A stretch of 64,000 nt of DNA, taken from Paenibacillus polysaccharolyticus. Lineage in GTDB: Bacteria; Bacillota; Bacilli; Paenibacillales; Paenibacillaceae. Position 1 is the first letter of the stretch; each line of letters opens with the position of its first letter. Both the position numbers and the translations under genes were made by a program. The DNA is taken from contig NZ_FMVM01000007.1 in assembly GCF_900102085.1 (NCBI RefSeq), positions 245,588 to 309,587 on the forward strand, given 5' to 3'. Of the stretch, positions 42,437 to 51,910 are shown in pieces. The notes under the pieces are model-generated. The model had not been told where the DNA came from. It searched no databases and was given only the letters and a program-made list of their open reading frames with translations.

Positions 42437-44020
42437 TTAAGGCGCGGTTTCGAGGAACTTTGCCGTTGGATTTTTATCGATCGCCGTTCTCATCGCATAC
42501 TCATTCTCGAACAGTACAACGTAATTGCCCTTTTTATCTTTTACCAGGGCAGAGTTAATCCGGAATTTGCTCGGGTCTAAGTTCTCGTCCACGATCCAGC
42601 GGGCAAACTGATACTGCATCCGTTGCAACTGCACATCTACCCCATATTCACCCTTCATCCGGTATTCGAATACCTCGAACTGGAGCTGACCGACTACGCC
42701 CAGAATGGTCTCATCAAAGCTCACCGTGTTAAATACCTGAATAGTACCTTCCTCCGTAAGCTGATCGATCCCTTTTTGATACTGTTTGTGTTTCAAGGCA
42801 TTTTTAACTGTCACTTTGGCAAAAATCTCTGGCGAGAACGTTGGCAATTCATCAAATACCACTTCACTGCCCTGACTCAGCGAATCACCAATCCGGAAAA
42901 TTCCCGGATCGAACAGACCGATGATGTCGCCAGCATAAGCCTCTTCGACGATATCCCGATCCTGTGCCAGGAATTGCTGCGGTTGGGACAGCTTAATTTC
43001 TTTGCCTACACGATTATGCTTCACGCTCATGCCGCGCTCGAACTTACCTGACACAATCCGCAAGAACGCGATCCGGTCGCGGTGCGCAGGGTTCATATTC
43101 GCCTGAATTTTGAATACATAACCCGTGAACTTCTCATTCGTTGGTTCAATTTCGCCAGCGGTACTGCGGCGTGGTTCTGGCTTCGGAGCAAGCTCCAAGA
43201 AATTCTCAAGGAACGTCTGCACACCAAAATTGTTGATGGCACTACCGAAGAAAATCGGTGTCAATTCACCCTTCTGTACCTTTTCCATATCAAATGGGTC
43301 ACCTGCTACATCCAGAAGCTCAAGCTCCTGACATAACTGATCATGCAGGTACTCACCCGCCATCTCACGGATAATCGGATCTTTGTATCCATCGACTTTT
43401 TGCACTTTGATCGTCGAATGATCGTCGCCTTGGAACAGCTCCACCTGATTTTTCATCCGGTCGTACACACCGCACAGATCACGGCCTGTACCAATCGGCC
43501 AGTTCATAGGGACGGAGCGAATACCCAATACGTTTTCCAGTTCTTCCATCAGGTCAAACGGACTTTGTCCCTCACGGTCCAGTTTGTTGATAAACGTAAA
43601 GATCGGAATGCCACGCTTCGCACATACCTGGAACAATTTGATCGTCTGTGCCTCGACACCTTTTGCCACGTCAATCAACATCACCGCGCTGTCGGCAGCT
43701 GTCAGTGTACGATACGTGTCCTCACTGAAGTCTTGGTGACCTGGAGTATCCAAAATGTTGACCCGATGATCCAGATAATCAAACTGCATGACAGAGGACG
43801 TAACCGAGATCCCCCGCTGTTTCTCGATTTCCATCCAGTCACTTGTTGCGTGTTTGCTTGCTTTCCGGGCTTTAACTGTTCCCGCAAGGCGAATCGCGCC
43901 CCCGAACAACAGTAGCTTCTCGGTCAATGTCGTTTTACCCGCATCGGGGTGAGAGATAATGGCAAACGTGCGACGTTTGTCCACTTCCTTTTGAAGAATG
44001 TTATTTGCAGCTTTGCTCAT
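42437..44020 (-). CDS. prfC: peptide chain release factor 3
   Basis: 527 residues, the same size as E. coli RF3. G-domain motifs: SHPDAGKTTLTE near residue 19, DTPGHQDFSEDTYR near 86 and NKLDREG near 141; the C-terminal RF3-specific domain ends the protein. It is a GTPase that recycles RF1/RF2 from the ribosome. ATG 44020 with GAAAGGGATAG upstream; the frame upstream to 44101 has no ribosome site. Confidence 0.95.
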   Translation of the reverse strand: MSKAANNILQKEVDKRRTFAIISHPDAGKTTLTEKLLLFGGAIRLAGTVKARKASKHATSDWMEIEKQRGISVTSSVMQFDYLDHRVNILDTPGHQDFSEDTYRTLTAADSAVMLIDVAKGVEAQTIKLFQVCAKRGIPIFTFINKLDREGQSPFDLMEELENVLGIRSVPMNWPIGTGRDLCGVYDRMKNQVELFQGDDHSTIKVQKVDGYKDPIIREMAGEYLHDQLCQELELLDVAGDPFDMEKVQKGELTPIFFGSAINNFGVQTFLENFLELAPKPEPRRSTAGEIEPTNEKFTGYVFKIQANMNPAHRDRIAFLRIVSGKFERGMSVKHNRVGKEIKLSQPQQFLAQDRDIVEEAYAGDIIGLFDPGIFRIGDSLSQGSEVVFDELPTFSPEIFAKVTVKNALKHKQYQKGIDQLTEEGTIQVFNTVSFDETILGVVGQLQFEVFEYRMKGEYGVDVQLQRMQYQFARWIVDENLDPSKFRINSALVKDKKGNYVVLFENEYAMRTAIDKNPTAKFLETAP

Positions 44021-44416
44021 AGCGTCTATCCCTTTCATCCGTTCATTCACGTTAATCCGGTCAGTGCCGGTCGTCCATAGATTCACTCGGTAAACTTTCA
44101 AACGTAGTTGTAAAATCTAAAACTTTATGCCACCCGGCTAATCCGGTTGATTATAAACTCGCATGTCATCCTCATCATCAGAGGTACACGATAAATTCAT
44201 TTTACACATTTACAATGGAGTTCATCCTTTCAGATCGGTGCTTCCATTCATGCTTTTTCCCTCGTTCTCAATTCAACTCTCCTATTGTACCATAATCTGT
44301 GCTGAAAATAACCGATTACGTTCCACCAATTCAACACTTTTCTTCGCAAAAAAAAGAACCCTTCCGCCATGTAACTGGCATCCGGGTTCCTCTCATGTCT
44401 TACAGATCATTCGATT
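44021..44416. other. intergenic region between prfC and doxX
   Basis: 396 bp holding the prfC leader and the doxX terminator (44348-44391). No other coding region with a ribosome site was seen. Confidence 0.6.
44348..44391 (-). terminator. terminator of the DoxX gene
   Basis: Minus strand: GAACCC and GGGTTC around an inner GCCA/TGGC hairpin, then TTTTTTTT. Confidence 0.85.
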
Positions 44417-44818
44417 TTAGAAAATCATTGCATCCAGCGCATATTGCCCGCCGCCTGTCAGAGCCAGAGCTACGCCCACCACAAGGATGGCGAGGTTATA
44501 CTCGAATCCGTTCTGTGTAGACCAGTAACCGTTAGCACCGTGTACTTTAACGATGGCAATCACCATAGTCAGTGCGATCAGGATGCCACCTACCGGTGTC
44601 AGCAGACCCAGCGCCAGCAATAATCCGCCGCCGAACTCTGCAAGTCCTGCCAGCAAAGCAACGAGTGCACCAGGTTTCATGCCCATCGATTCAAACCAAC
44701 CGCCTGTACCTTTGATGCCGTAACCCCCGAACCATCCAAACAGCTTCTGTGCCCCGTGCGCCATGAACGACAAACCAATCACCAAACGAATCAACAACAA
44801 CCCTACATCCAACATCAT
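44417..44818 (-). CDS. DoxX family membrane protein
   Basis: 133 residues with four hydrophobic segments and the DoxX pattern RLVIGLSFMAHGAQKLFGWFGG near the N-terminus and LLALGLLTPVGG later. The family includes quinone- or thiol-stress-linked membrane proteins (DoxX/YphA/CatD type). ATG 44818 with GGAGGAAAAG upstream; extension to 44908 is not supported. A strong promoter with a dyad at the -10 precedes it, suggesting repressor control. Confidence 0.88.
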   Translation of the reverse strand: MMLDVGLLLIRLVIGLSFMAHGAQKLFGWFGGYGIKGTGGWFESMGMKPGALVALLAGLAEFGGGLLLALGLLTPVGGILIALTMVIAIVKVHGANGYWSTQNGFEYNLAILVVGVALALTGGGQYALDAMIF

Positions 44819-45012
44819 TTTCTTTTCCTCCATTCGATATATACAAAATAGTATTCTTAGATTAAAGATATTATGCGAAAATTTTTTCATGATACTGTCT
44901 GCCCGCAAACCCCTTCAACTGGTTTACCTTTTATCTCATGAATGTTCCTCTGCGTCGGATTTATATATCATTTTTTTGACCGAACTCAGCAGGTCTTTTG
45001 CTTAACTCTTTA

Positions 45013-45054
45013 ACTCATGTGTTGAGTATAAGTTATCCACTTACTTTTTGTCAA
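45013..45054 (-). promoter_or_regulatory. doxX promoter with dyad operator
   Basis: Minus strand: TTGACA (perfect), 17-18 bases, TTATAC/TATACT; overlapping and just downstream of the -10 is ACTCA-ACACA-TGAGT (45013-45027). A repressor bound there would block initiation. Confidence 0.7.
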
Positions 45055-45137
45055 CAACTTAATTTAAATTATTTATTTCCTTTTGGTGGAACCTCTTTGG
45101 ATCTACTTCTATGTCCGTGAATTCGATTCACTATCAA

Positions 45138-45186
45138 CAGAAAAAAGCCTGAAAGACCGCATCTCTCATGCGATCTTCCAAGGCCC
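45138..45186 (-). terminator. terminator of zwf2
   Basis: Minus strand: AGATCGCAT, GAGAG loop, ATGCGGTCT, followed by TCAGGCTTTTTT; an outer GCCTTGG / TCAGGC pairing extends it. Confidence 0.75.
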
Positions 45187-45310
45187 TCTTTTAACACAGA
45201 TAGTTGAACTAAAGGGAGTTACACAGAGCATTCCGATGGGAAACCACCTGAACATTCGCGTTATCCCTTAATAACCTTTAAATTCTTTTATGGTCGATTC
45301 CCTCATGAGC

Positions 45311-46861
45311 TTAACTGTTCACATGCCAAATGACGCTATCCTCATCCTGCCCATTCACTGGCCACCAGTGGAAACCATCCTGCTCCAGCAACTTCGCTGT
45401 CTCCTCCGGGCCCCACGTTCCTGCGGGATATGTGTGCAATTCACCCTGATTGCGTCCCCAAGCGGCCGCGATCCGGTCAACAAAAGACCATGCGGTCGCC
45501 ACTTCATCCCAGCGGGTGAAGTATGTTGAGTCGCCTTCTGCTGCATCATGCAGCAGGCGCTCATAAGCCTCGGGCGAGTTGATTCCGATCATGCAGCTCT
45601 GACAGAAGTCCATCGCCAGGGGCTGAATCTCGGAATCAGAGCCCGGCTTTTTGGCATTAATTTTAATATAAATGCCTTCCATCGGATTTACCCGAATCAC
45701 GAGCAGGTTCGGCTCCAGCTTATATTTTTTACCGAGGTATACGTTGTTCGGCATCGATTTGAACTCAACCACAATTTCCGTAGTTTTCACCGGCAGACGT
45801 TTGCCTGTCCGAATGTAAAACGGTACACCGGCCCAGCGAAAGTTATCAACGAATACGCGTGCTGCAAAGTACGTCTCCGTATTGGACTCCGGATCAACCT
45901 TGTCTTCCTGACGGTAGCCCGGAAGCTGTTTGCCTCGGGACTCCCCTTCCGTATACTGGGCACGTACCACGTTGTTACGCACATCTTCATCCGACGTAAA
46001 CTCACGCAACGAACGAAGCACCTTCACCTTTTCATCCCGGATATCCTCCGGAAACAGACGGCTTGGCGGTTCCATCGCAATCATCGTCAGCATCTGCAAC
46101 ATATGATTCTGACCCATATCACGGAGTGCACCGGAGTGGTCATAATATCCTCCACGCTCCTCTACACCAACTGTCTCACCTAGTGTAATCTGAACATTGG
46201 CGATGTGTTTATTGTTCCAGAGCGGTTCGAAGAAGGCGTTCCCGAAGCGAATCACTTCGATATTTTGCACCATTTCCTTGCCCAGGTAGTGATCAATCCG
46301 ATAGATTTCCTCTTCCTTAAACACCTCGCGAATCTGTTCATTCAGCTTCTCGGCCGATGGCAGATCATATCCGAACGGCTTCTCAATCACCAGACGATTC
46401 CATCCACTGCCCTCCAGCATGCCGCCATCTCTCAAACTGTACGACACACTGCCAAACAACTCAGGCGCCAGTGCCAGATAGAACAGCCGATTTCCCGGTG
46501 TTTTGAACTTGGCCTCCAACTGTTCGGTCTGCTCCCGCAGTTCCCGGAACCCGCCCACATTGTTAATATCGAGTGATTTATATTCAAAATGCTCGGCAAA
46601 AGCGTTCCACTCCTGCGAATCCCCCGCCGGGTAACGGCAGAATTCCTGGATAGATTCCAGGAGATCATCCCGGAACTGTTCCTGTGACCTCGGACGCCTG
46701 GCTACGCCAATAACCGCAAAGTCATCAGCAAGCTTGCCTTCACGGTATAAACTGTAGATGGCCGGAAACAACTTCCGGCGGGCCAAATCTCCCGTTGCTC
46801 CAAAAATGAAAAATACTGCACCTGGTGTCTGTACTTCATTTTGCATCTGTTTATTGTCCAT
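45311..46861 (-). CDS. zwf: second glucose-6-phosphate 1-dehydrogenase
   Basis: 516 residues, longer than the other zwf (484). NADP motif IFGATGDLARRK near residue 18 and active-site RIDHYLGKEM near 190. It is a diverged paralog, not a recent copy, since many positions differ throughout. It stands alone with its own terminator and no gnd or pgl partner. ATG 46861 with GGAGGAAAGAGGAGCCT upstream. Different cofactor preference or growth-phase use is possible but cannot be read from the sequence. Confidence 0.95.
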   Translation of the reverse strand: MDNKQMQNEVQTPGAVFFIFGATGDLARRKLFPAIYSLYREGKLADDFAVIGVARRPRSQEQFRDDLLESIQEFCRYPAGDSQEWNAFAEHFEYKSLDINNVGGFRELREQTEQLEAKFKTPGNRLFYLALAPELFGSVSYSLRDGGMLEGSGWNRLVIEKPFGYDLPSAEKLNEQIREVFKEEEIYRIDHYLGKEMVQNIEVIRFGNAFFEPLWNNKHIANVQITLGETVGVEERGGYYDHSGALRDMGQNHMLQMLTMIAMEPPSRLFPEDIRDEKVKVLRSLREFTSDEDVRNNVVRAQYTEGESRGKQLPGYRQEDKVDPESNTETYFAARVFVDNFRWAGVPFYIRTGKRLPVKTTEIVVEFKSMPNNVYLGKKYKLEPNLLVIRVNPMEGIYIKINAKKPGSDSEIQPLAMDFCQSCMIGINSPEAYERLLHDAAEGDSTYFTRWDEVATAWSFVDRIAAAWGRNQGELHTYPAGTWGPEETAKLLEQDGFHWWPVNGQDEDSVIWHVNS

Positions 46862-47039
46862 AGGCTCCTCTTTCCTCCGGGAAGACCTTCTTATCCGCTT
46901 CCCGAGCTATGTAATAGTGTTCAGTTCAGTCGATCTGATTAAACTAAATGACAATTACCAGCAAGTCCCAACTTGGATGTGATGATATTTTAGCATATCC
47001 CCTGCCGGGAATCAGCTACAATATCATTACCTCCATCAA

Positions 47040-47870
47040 TTAATATTCAATCGTGATCACCGGAAAACCGACAGTAACACGTGCATCATTCTGTCCACTG
47101 ACTTGATGTACCGCAAGCTGCATATTTAATAGGTGCGAGCCGCTCATAATCTCCAAAGGTAACTCTTTCTCCTGATAGGAAACACTGGCTGTAGCTCCAT
47201 CCTCATAACGCTCAACTGCTATCATTTCCAGTTCATCAGAGAGCTTGGCTTCCAGCGCCGCTAACTGTTCACTGGCCTTTCTCTCCGCACCAGCCTGAGC
47301 CATATTGGATACCTCTATTGTGGCTGGCTTGTCATTCCCTTCATTCATCTCACTTAACTTGCCCTGTACGGACATATTCCAGCTTGCTTCGTTCAAGTCG
47401 TGTTCAGTCATTGCCTCTGCCACCTGACCATGTAATGCAAGCAATGCCTGACGATCCAGTTTTGCTCTTCCTGCCAGCTGCACGATCACATAATATTCAT
47501 CCTGTTCTGTACTCGCCACATTAAGCAACAACCCTATTGGGGATTCTGAAACGCCAACTTTTCCCTGGCTTCGATAGACCTCATGTCCGGTTTGAACATC
47601 CTGAACGGGAGCTTCAAGTCCCAGATCTGCTGCCAGCTTCATAGCTTGCATACGAGCATCTCCGTGGCCTGCGACTTGCCATTTGATCACCCATTGATCT
47701 GCATGTTTGATAACTGTATCTGCTGTATGTAATAGTTGCTCCAGTTCAGCCACTTCGGTACCAGAACCTTTCGTTTCTACTTCTACATTCGCTGCATATA
47801 CCTGTGTAACTCCGATTAAAATTATAATGGCTATGGCAATGACCCCTGTATTCATCCAACGTTTTACCAA
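47040..47870 (-). CDS. ywmB: YwmB family secreted protein
   Basis: 276 residues. Signal peptide (hydrophobic 8-25, cleavage near VYAANVE), then a YwmB (TATA-box-binding-protein-like fold) domain: KWQVAGHGDARMQAMKLAADLGLEAP near residue 70 and GFPVITIEY at the C-terminus. Role unknown; in B. subtilis ywmB sits near spoIID but here it does not. ATG preceded by GGGGGAATTCACTTG. The downstream gap has only an imperfect hairpin at 46985-47027. Confidence 0.8.
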   Translation of the reverse strand: MVKRWMNTGVIAIAIIILIGVTQVYAANVEVETKGSGTEVAELEQLLHTADTVIKHADQWVIKWQVAGHGDARMQAMKLAADLGLEAPVQDVQTGHEVYRSQGKVGVSESPIGLLLNVASTEQDEYYVIVQLAGRAKLDRQALLALHGQVAEAMTEHDLNEASWNMSVQGKLSEMNEGNDKPATIEVSNMAQAGAERKASEQLAALEAKLSDELEMIAVERYEDGATASVSYQEKELPLEIMSGSHLLNMQLAVHQVSGQNDARVTVGFPVITIEY

Positions 47871-47973
47871 GTGAATTCCCCCATTCGCTCTGCCAATCTA
47901 TGAATCTATCAACAGCATGCCCCCTTCCAACGTGACCTAAACCCCATTACGAGACTCTTTCTATGAATACATA

Positions 47974-48004
47974 CAAAAAAAAGCCCATCCACCACGTTAG
48001 GGCA
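47974..48004 (-). terminator. candidate lia operon terminator
   Basis: Minus strand: GCCC, 13-base loop, GGGC, then TTTTTTTT. The stem is short but the T-run is strong; about 110 bases past the liaR stop. Confidence 0.4.
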
Positions 48005-48116
48005 GAACGAGCTTTCCGTTATATTCAACCTTGATTCTTTCATCTGAAATTTTTCAAAATTTTGTTTATTTCCATTCCAGACACATACCTTGCGGCTACC
48101 TGGCTATCGTATCAAC

Positions 48117-48791
48117 TTACTCGGCTAATCCATTCTTATAGGCATAAATCGCGGCCTGTGTCCGGTCATCCACATCCAGCTTCGCTAGCAGGTTGGTTAC
48201 ATGGAACTTAACCGTCTTAATACCGATGATCAATTCGTCCGCAATATCCTGATTGGACTTGCCTTGCGCCAGCAAACGCAGAACATCCATCTCCCGATCG
48301 GTTAACTCTTCATGTAAAGGTGCTGCCGCTTGCGGCTGTCTGAACCGATTCATCATCTTGGATGCTACCTGTGACTCCAGAACAGATTGCCCGCGGGCAG
48401 CGGCACGAATCGCATCAGCTACCTCATTGGCTCTGGACGTTTTCAGCAGATAGCTGAATGCTCCTGCTTCAATGACCGGATACATTTTCTCATCGTCCAG
48501 ATAACTGGTCAGCACAATGACTTTGCATTCCGGATTCATTTTGAGTACCTGACGTGTCGCTTCAATGCCATCCATACCTTCCATGACAAGGTCCATCAGC
48601 ACAACGTCCGGCTTATACTCCTGTGCAAGCCTGATGCCTTCCTCTCCGCTTCCGGCTTCACCGATCACTTCAATGCCGTCTTCCGTATCAAGAACCGCGG
48701 CAAGACCTATACGCACCATCTCATGATCATCCACGAGCAACACTCTGATCGACGTTTCCGTCTCCGTTTCGACTTCCGGTTCCATTGACAT
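48117..48791 (-). CDS. liaR: LiaR-type response regulator
   Basis: 224 residues. REC domain with the phospho-acceptor Asp in PDVVLMDLVMEG near residue 63, then a LuxR/NarL helix-turn-helix (LTDREMDVLRLLAQGKSNQDIADELIIGIKTVKFH). Together with LiaS it responds to envelope damage and would activate the operon promoter. Its start lies 65 bases inside the liaS 3' end, which is a long overlap. ATG with GCGAGGTAGAAC upstream. Confidence 0.93.
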   Translation of the reverse strand: MSMEPEVETETETSIRVLLVDDHEMVRIGLAAVLDTEDGIEVIGEAGSGEEGIRLAQEYKPDVVLMDLVMEGMDGIEATRQVLKMNPECKVIVLTSYLDDEKMYPVIEAGAFSYLLKTSRANEVADAIRAAARGQSVLESQVASKMMNRFRQPQAAAPLHEELTDREMDVLRLLAQGKSNQDIADELIIGIKTVKFHVTNLLAKLDVDDRTQAAIYAYKNGLAE

Positions 48792-49866
48792 GTTCTACCT
48801 CGCTTTCATCGTTCATCAGAGGGATGGTAATCTCAATCCGTGTTCCTTTGCCAGGTGCCGTCACAAATTGGATGGCTCCCCCAATCTCCGTAACCCGTTC
48901 ACGCATATTCGCCAAACCATAGGAGGCCTGCTTCTGTTCATCCAGATCGAAGCCCTGCCCGTCGTCTCGAATCAGTACACGAACCGCATCCATTCGGCGT
49001 TGCAATCTGATCTCCATTTTCTCCGCTTTTGCATGACGCAACGTATTCGACATCGCTTCTTGCACGATCCGGAATAAATGGTTCTCGATTCCTTTGACCA
49101 GATGAATATCTTCGTCCATCTCCAGCACGATCTCCATCGGTACTTTGGTTTTGAGTTCCATCACCAGATCACGCAATCCCTGCTCCAGCTGTTTTCCCTC
49201 CAGATAGACGGGCCGAAGATGCAACAACAAAGCCCTCATCTCGGACTGGGCCACGGAAGCCATCTCTTCAATTAAAGCAACCTGCCGCTGTGCCCGTTCA
49301 AAATCCTTCTCCATCTTTCGGCCTACCGCCGTTGCTGTCATTGAGATCGCAAATAGCTGCTGTGATACCGCATCATGCAATTCCCTAGCAAGCCGTTGTC
49401 TCTCCTCTACAATGGCTGTAATTCTGGCCTGTTCGGCCAGCTGTGCATTGTTCGTGGACAACCGCTGGAGGGAAGACACCTGATCCTCCCACTTTTTGCC
49501 TATGCGACCCAGTTGTTCACTAAGCCGGCCGACATCATCCTGACCGAGGTCGGGTACCGTACGGGAGAGTGATCCTTTTTCCCATTGCAACAAGGTTTCC
49601 GTCAACAATTCTAGCCGTCTTTTCACCCTATAACTCTGGTAAAATCCAAATACCGCCCCAATTCCGATCAGAAGTAACAACAGAGCCAGCCCGGATTGAA
49701 TCAGATGACGCCAGCCTGCAAATGGAGCCAGATAACCATATGTATACAATACATATAAAATAACAGCAAACACAATGAAAACAAGGAGGATCCCTTCACG
49801 CATACTTCGGGTAACCATATCGGTATGTTTTCTATCCTTCATCCGGGACCTCCTCCTTTTTTTCAT
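48727..49866 (-). CDS. liaS: LiaS-type sensor histidine kinase
   Basis: 379 residues. Two N-terminal membrane helices (about 22-45 and 55-75) with almost no extracellular loop, the intramembrane-sensing layout; then HAMP-like and HisKA_3 regions with the phospho-acceptor His in RLARELHDAVSQQLFA near residue 163 and an ATPase domain with DDGQGFD and GLANMRERV. LiaF normally restrains it. C-terminal tail of about 28 residues is low-complexity and is encoded by the DNA that also starts liaR. Confidence 0.92.
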   Translation of the reverse strand: MKKRRRSRMKDRKHTDMVTRSMREGILLVFIVFAVILYVLYTYGYLAPFAGWRHLIQSGLALLLLLIGIGAVFGFYQSYRVKRRLELLTETLLQWEKGSLSRTVPDLGQDDVGRLSEQLGRIGKKWEDQVSSLQRLSTNNAQLAEQARITAIVEERQRLARELHDAVSQQLFAISMTATAVGRKMEKDFERAQRQVALIEEMASVAQSEMRALLLHLRPVYLEGKQLEQGLRDLVMELKTKVPMEIVLEMDEDIHLVKGIENHLFRIVQEAMSNTLRHAKAEKMEIRLQRRMDAVRVLIRDDGQGFDLDEQKQASYGLANMRERVTEIGGAIQFVTAPGKGTRIEITIPLMNDESEVEHVNGTGSRNGDGNVDQSVARG

Positions 49867-49879
49867 CCATTTCCTAGTA

Positions 49880-50527
49880 CTACGGATTATGAATATTTAA
49901 GTCGCCAACAATATACGAAATAACAAATTTCACTTTATATTCACTGGATTCATATCCAGGAGTTCTCCATACCAATTGATTCATCATGCCGCTATCCTGC
50001 TCGCCTAACAGATTAATTCGGCCAAATAGCACCGACGCCTCAATCTCAACTCCGTAATCCTCAGGTAGCGTTAGACGTACATTGCCCATAACGCCTTGCA
50101 ACAGCACAATCGTTTGCTTTTCCTCAGGAATAGAGAGGGACAGATCCGCATTGACCTCGCCAATGGCATGCCATAGACTCATACTGCGCAGCCTCCAGGA
50201 GGACTGATCCCAGTAATAACGGGCCATAAAATTTTGTTTTTTCATGACATCATCATGTAGATGAATCTTTTTGTTCTTGGAATAAAAATAAGCTAATGAG
50301 GCGAGTACAATTATAAAGACAATCATCAAGTTATCTAGCAATAACAGGGCTGCACCAACACCAAGATAGCGATACCCTTTTTTGGTTTCTCCTTTTCGAA
50401 TCTGAAGCATTCCAACCGTTAACAGAATAAGTGCGGCAGCCGTCAGCAGGTTCATATTCCGGTTAAAGAGCATTAGAAAACCAACCACAATAATAATGAC
50501 TGCAATCCAGTGACTTTTTTTACTCAT
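49880..50527 (-). CDS. liaF: LiaF-type negative regulator
   Basis: 215 residues. Four hydrophobic segments in the first 95, then a soluble DUF2154 (cell-wall-active antibiotics response) domain with VLFGRINLLGEQDSG and a conserved YIVGDLNI end. In Bacillus LiaF inhibits LiaS until envelope stress. ATG 50527 with AGAGGAGGTGCGGC upstream. liaS follows 13 bases downstream. Confidence 0.9.
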   Translation of the reverse strand: MSKKSHWIAVIIIVVGFLMLFNRNMNLLTAAALILLTVGMLQIRKGETKKGYRYLGVGAALLLLDNLMIVFIIVLASLAYFYSKNKKIHLHDDVMKKQNFMARYYWDQSSWRLRSMSLWHAIGEVNADLSLSIPEEKQTIVLLQGVMGNVRLTLPEDYGVEIEASVLFGRINLLGEQDSGMMNQLVWRTPGYESSEYKVKFVISYIVGDLNIHNP

Positions 50528-50586
50528 TTCTGCCGCACCTCCTCTGTAAGTTCATCTACGATCTGGATTTTCTTCATTCGACGGAA

Positions 50587-50620
50587 AAGCCATAGCAGGC
50601 AATGAAGTCCTGTATGGCTT
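50587..50620 (-). terminator. intercistronic hairpin between pspA and liaF
   Basis: Minus strand: AAGCCATACAGG, 9-base loop, CCTGCTATGGCTT, then TTCC. A weak terminator or RNA-processing stem; it could reduce read-through into the regulatory genes. Confidence 0.5.
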
Positions 50621-50689
50621 AACTTTTTTTCTACGAATCGTATAGGCTACACGATCTATAGAATATCATATTGTCCAGCAAGCGAACAG

Positions 50690-51397
50690 TTATTCTTTAG
50701 AAGTATCGATCGCTTCGTTCTTGGAACCATTGCCCATTTTGTTTTTCAGAGCCTGCAATTGTTGATCTACTTTGAATTGTTTCTCCAGATCAACCGGATT
50801 GGTGTAGGATGCTCCAGTATTGCGGTATGGTGCACGAGCTACATCTGCCTCAGCTTCAAGTTGCATGATTTTCTCTTCCATGCGGTGGAATCCAAGGGAT
50901 GCGCTTCCGCTCTCAATGGAATGCAAGCTGTTGATCGAAGACATTTGTTTCTTAGCTTTAGCCATCTGTGCACGGGATACAAGCTCATTACGTTTGTTGC
51001 GCATTTTGTAGAATTCATCTTTCATATCATGCAACTGTTGCAACAGATCTTTCGCTTGTGCTTCAGATTGAGCGTGCAGTTCGCGGTATTCCTCAATTTT
51101 TTGATCAAAATAAATTTTCTCTTCAAGCAATTTGCGTGCTACTTCTTCCTGACCATTCGACAGAGCAGCTTCAGCTTGGGACTCACGTTGTACCGAAGTA
51201 CGTTCTGCTTCATCCAGACGTTGCTTCATGCGGCGCTCGTTAGCCATTTGTTTAGCAACAGTCACCTCAGCCTCATGAATTTCGGCCTCCATATCACGCA
51301 AGTACTGGTTCAACATTACAATCGGATCTTCCACTTTATCCAACATATCATTTACAGATGCCTTCGTCATATCCTTAATCCGTTTAAATACTCCCAT
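50690..51397 (-). CDS. PspA/IM30 family protein (LiaH-like), copy 1
   Basis: 235 residues, all-helical with long coiled-coil runs. The start [25 protein letters not shown] is the amphipathic PspA N-terminus that binds membranes. PspA-type proteins form large rings or ESCRT-III-like assemblies that protect leaky membranes. ATG 51397 with GAAGGGAGAAAAG upstream; frame to 51448 belongs to the preceding PspC gene end. Copy 2 is encoded at 52152-52823. Confidence 0.93.
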   Translation of the reverse strand: MGVFKRIKDMTKASVNDMLDKVEDPIVMLNQYLRDMEAEIHEAEVTVAKQMANERRMKQRLDEAERTSVQRESQAEAALSNGQEEVARKLLEEKIYFDQKIEEYRELHAQSEAQAKDLLQQLHDMKDEFYKMRNKRNELVSRAQMAKAKKQMSSINSLHSIESGSASLGFHRMEEKIMQLEAEADVARAPYRNTGASYTNPVDLEKQFKVDQQLQALKNKMGNGSKNEAIDTSKE

Positions 51398-51398
51398 T

Positions 51399-51893
51399 TT
51401 ACTTTTCTCCCTTCTCGTAACGAGATAATTTTTGGCGAAGCTCTTCAACTTCTTTTTTCAATGCCTTCTTCTCAATATCTTTCATCATGGAATCCAGTTC
51501 ACTTTCGTGCTGGCTTCCTGCGCCATAAGTGTTGTTGTCATAGGAACGCGGGCCGGAGTGCGGTCTGCTGTTGTATCCTGGACCAGGGCCAAAGCCGAGA
51601 CCCGGTTGATTAGGGTTGCTGTTAAAAGGATCTCTTGGAGGCTGATGGTCATAACCACCATACCCTCTGCCAGCACCCGGGCCGTAACCATATGGATCAT
51701 ATGGTGGGAAAGGCTCCTTTGGTACGACGAGAGCGGCGATGAAGTAGATTAACAACGTCGTGCCCCCGGTTGCAAAGATACTGATGACGAAGATGATCCG
51801 TAATAGCGTAGAATCCATTCCAATTGCCTCGGATATGCCGCCGATTAGACCGGTCATCATTCGGTCACGCGTTGAGCGGTATAGTTTGCTCAT
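51399..51893 (-). CDS. PspC-domain protein, long form
   Basis: 164 residues. PspC domain (residues 1-60: [20 protein letters not shown] and one membrane helix at about 32-55), then a Pro/Gly/Tyr-rich linker of about 60 residues and a coiled coil at the C-terminus ([18 protein letters not shown]). The tail is absent from the short PspC next to it. One base separates its stop from the PspA copy 1 start. PspC proteins bind PspA or transmit stress. Confidence 0.88.
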   Translation of the reverse strand: MSKLYRSTRDRMMTGLIGGISEAIGMDSTLLRIIFVISIFATGGTTLLIYFIAALVVPKEPFPPYDPYGYGPGAGRGYGGYDHQPPRDPFNSNPNQPGLGFGPGPGYNSRPHSGPRSYDNNTYGAGSQHESELDSMMKDIEKKALKKEVEELRQKLSRYEKGEK

Positions 51894-51910
51894 GTGCTTG
51901 CTCCTTTCGT

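Larger units (their letters stand above)
44819..45310. other. intergenic region between doxX and zwf2
   Basis: 492 bp. It contains the doxX promoter/dyad (45013-45054) and the zwf2 terminator (45138-45186). A 62-codon plus-strand frame at 45083-45271 runs through that terminator and is not supported. Confidence 0.65.

Noticed and set aside
45083..45271. 62-codon plus-strand frame
   Set aside because: It overlaps the zwf2 terminator and has no ribosome binding site.
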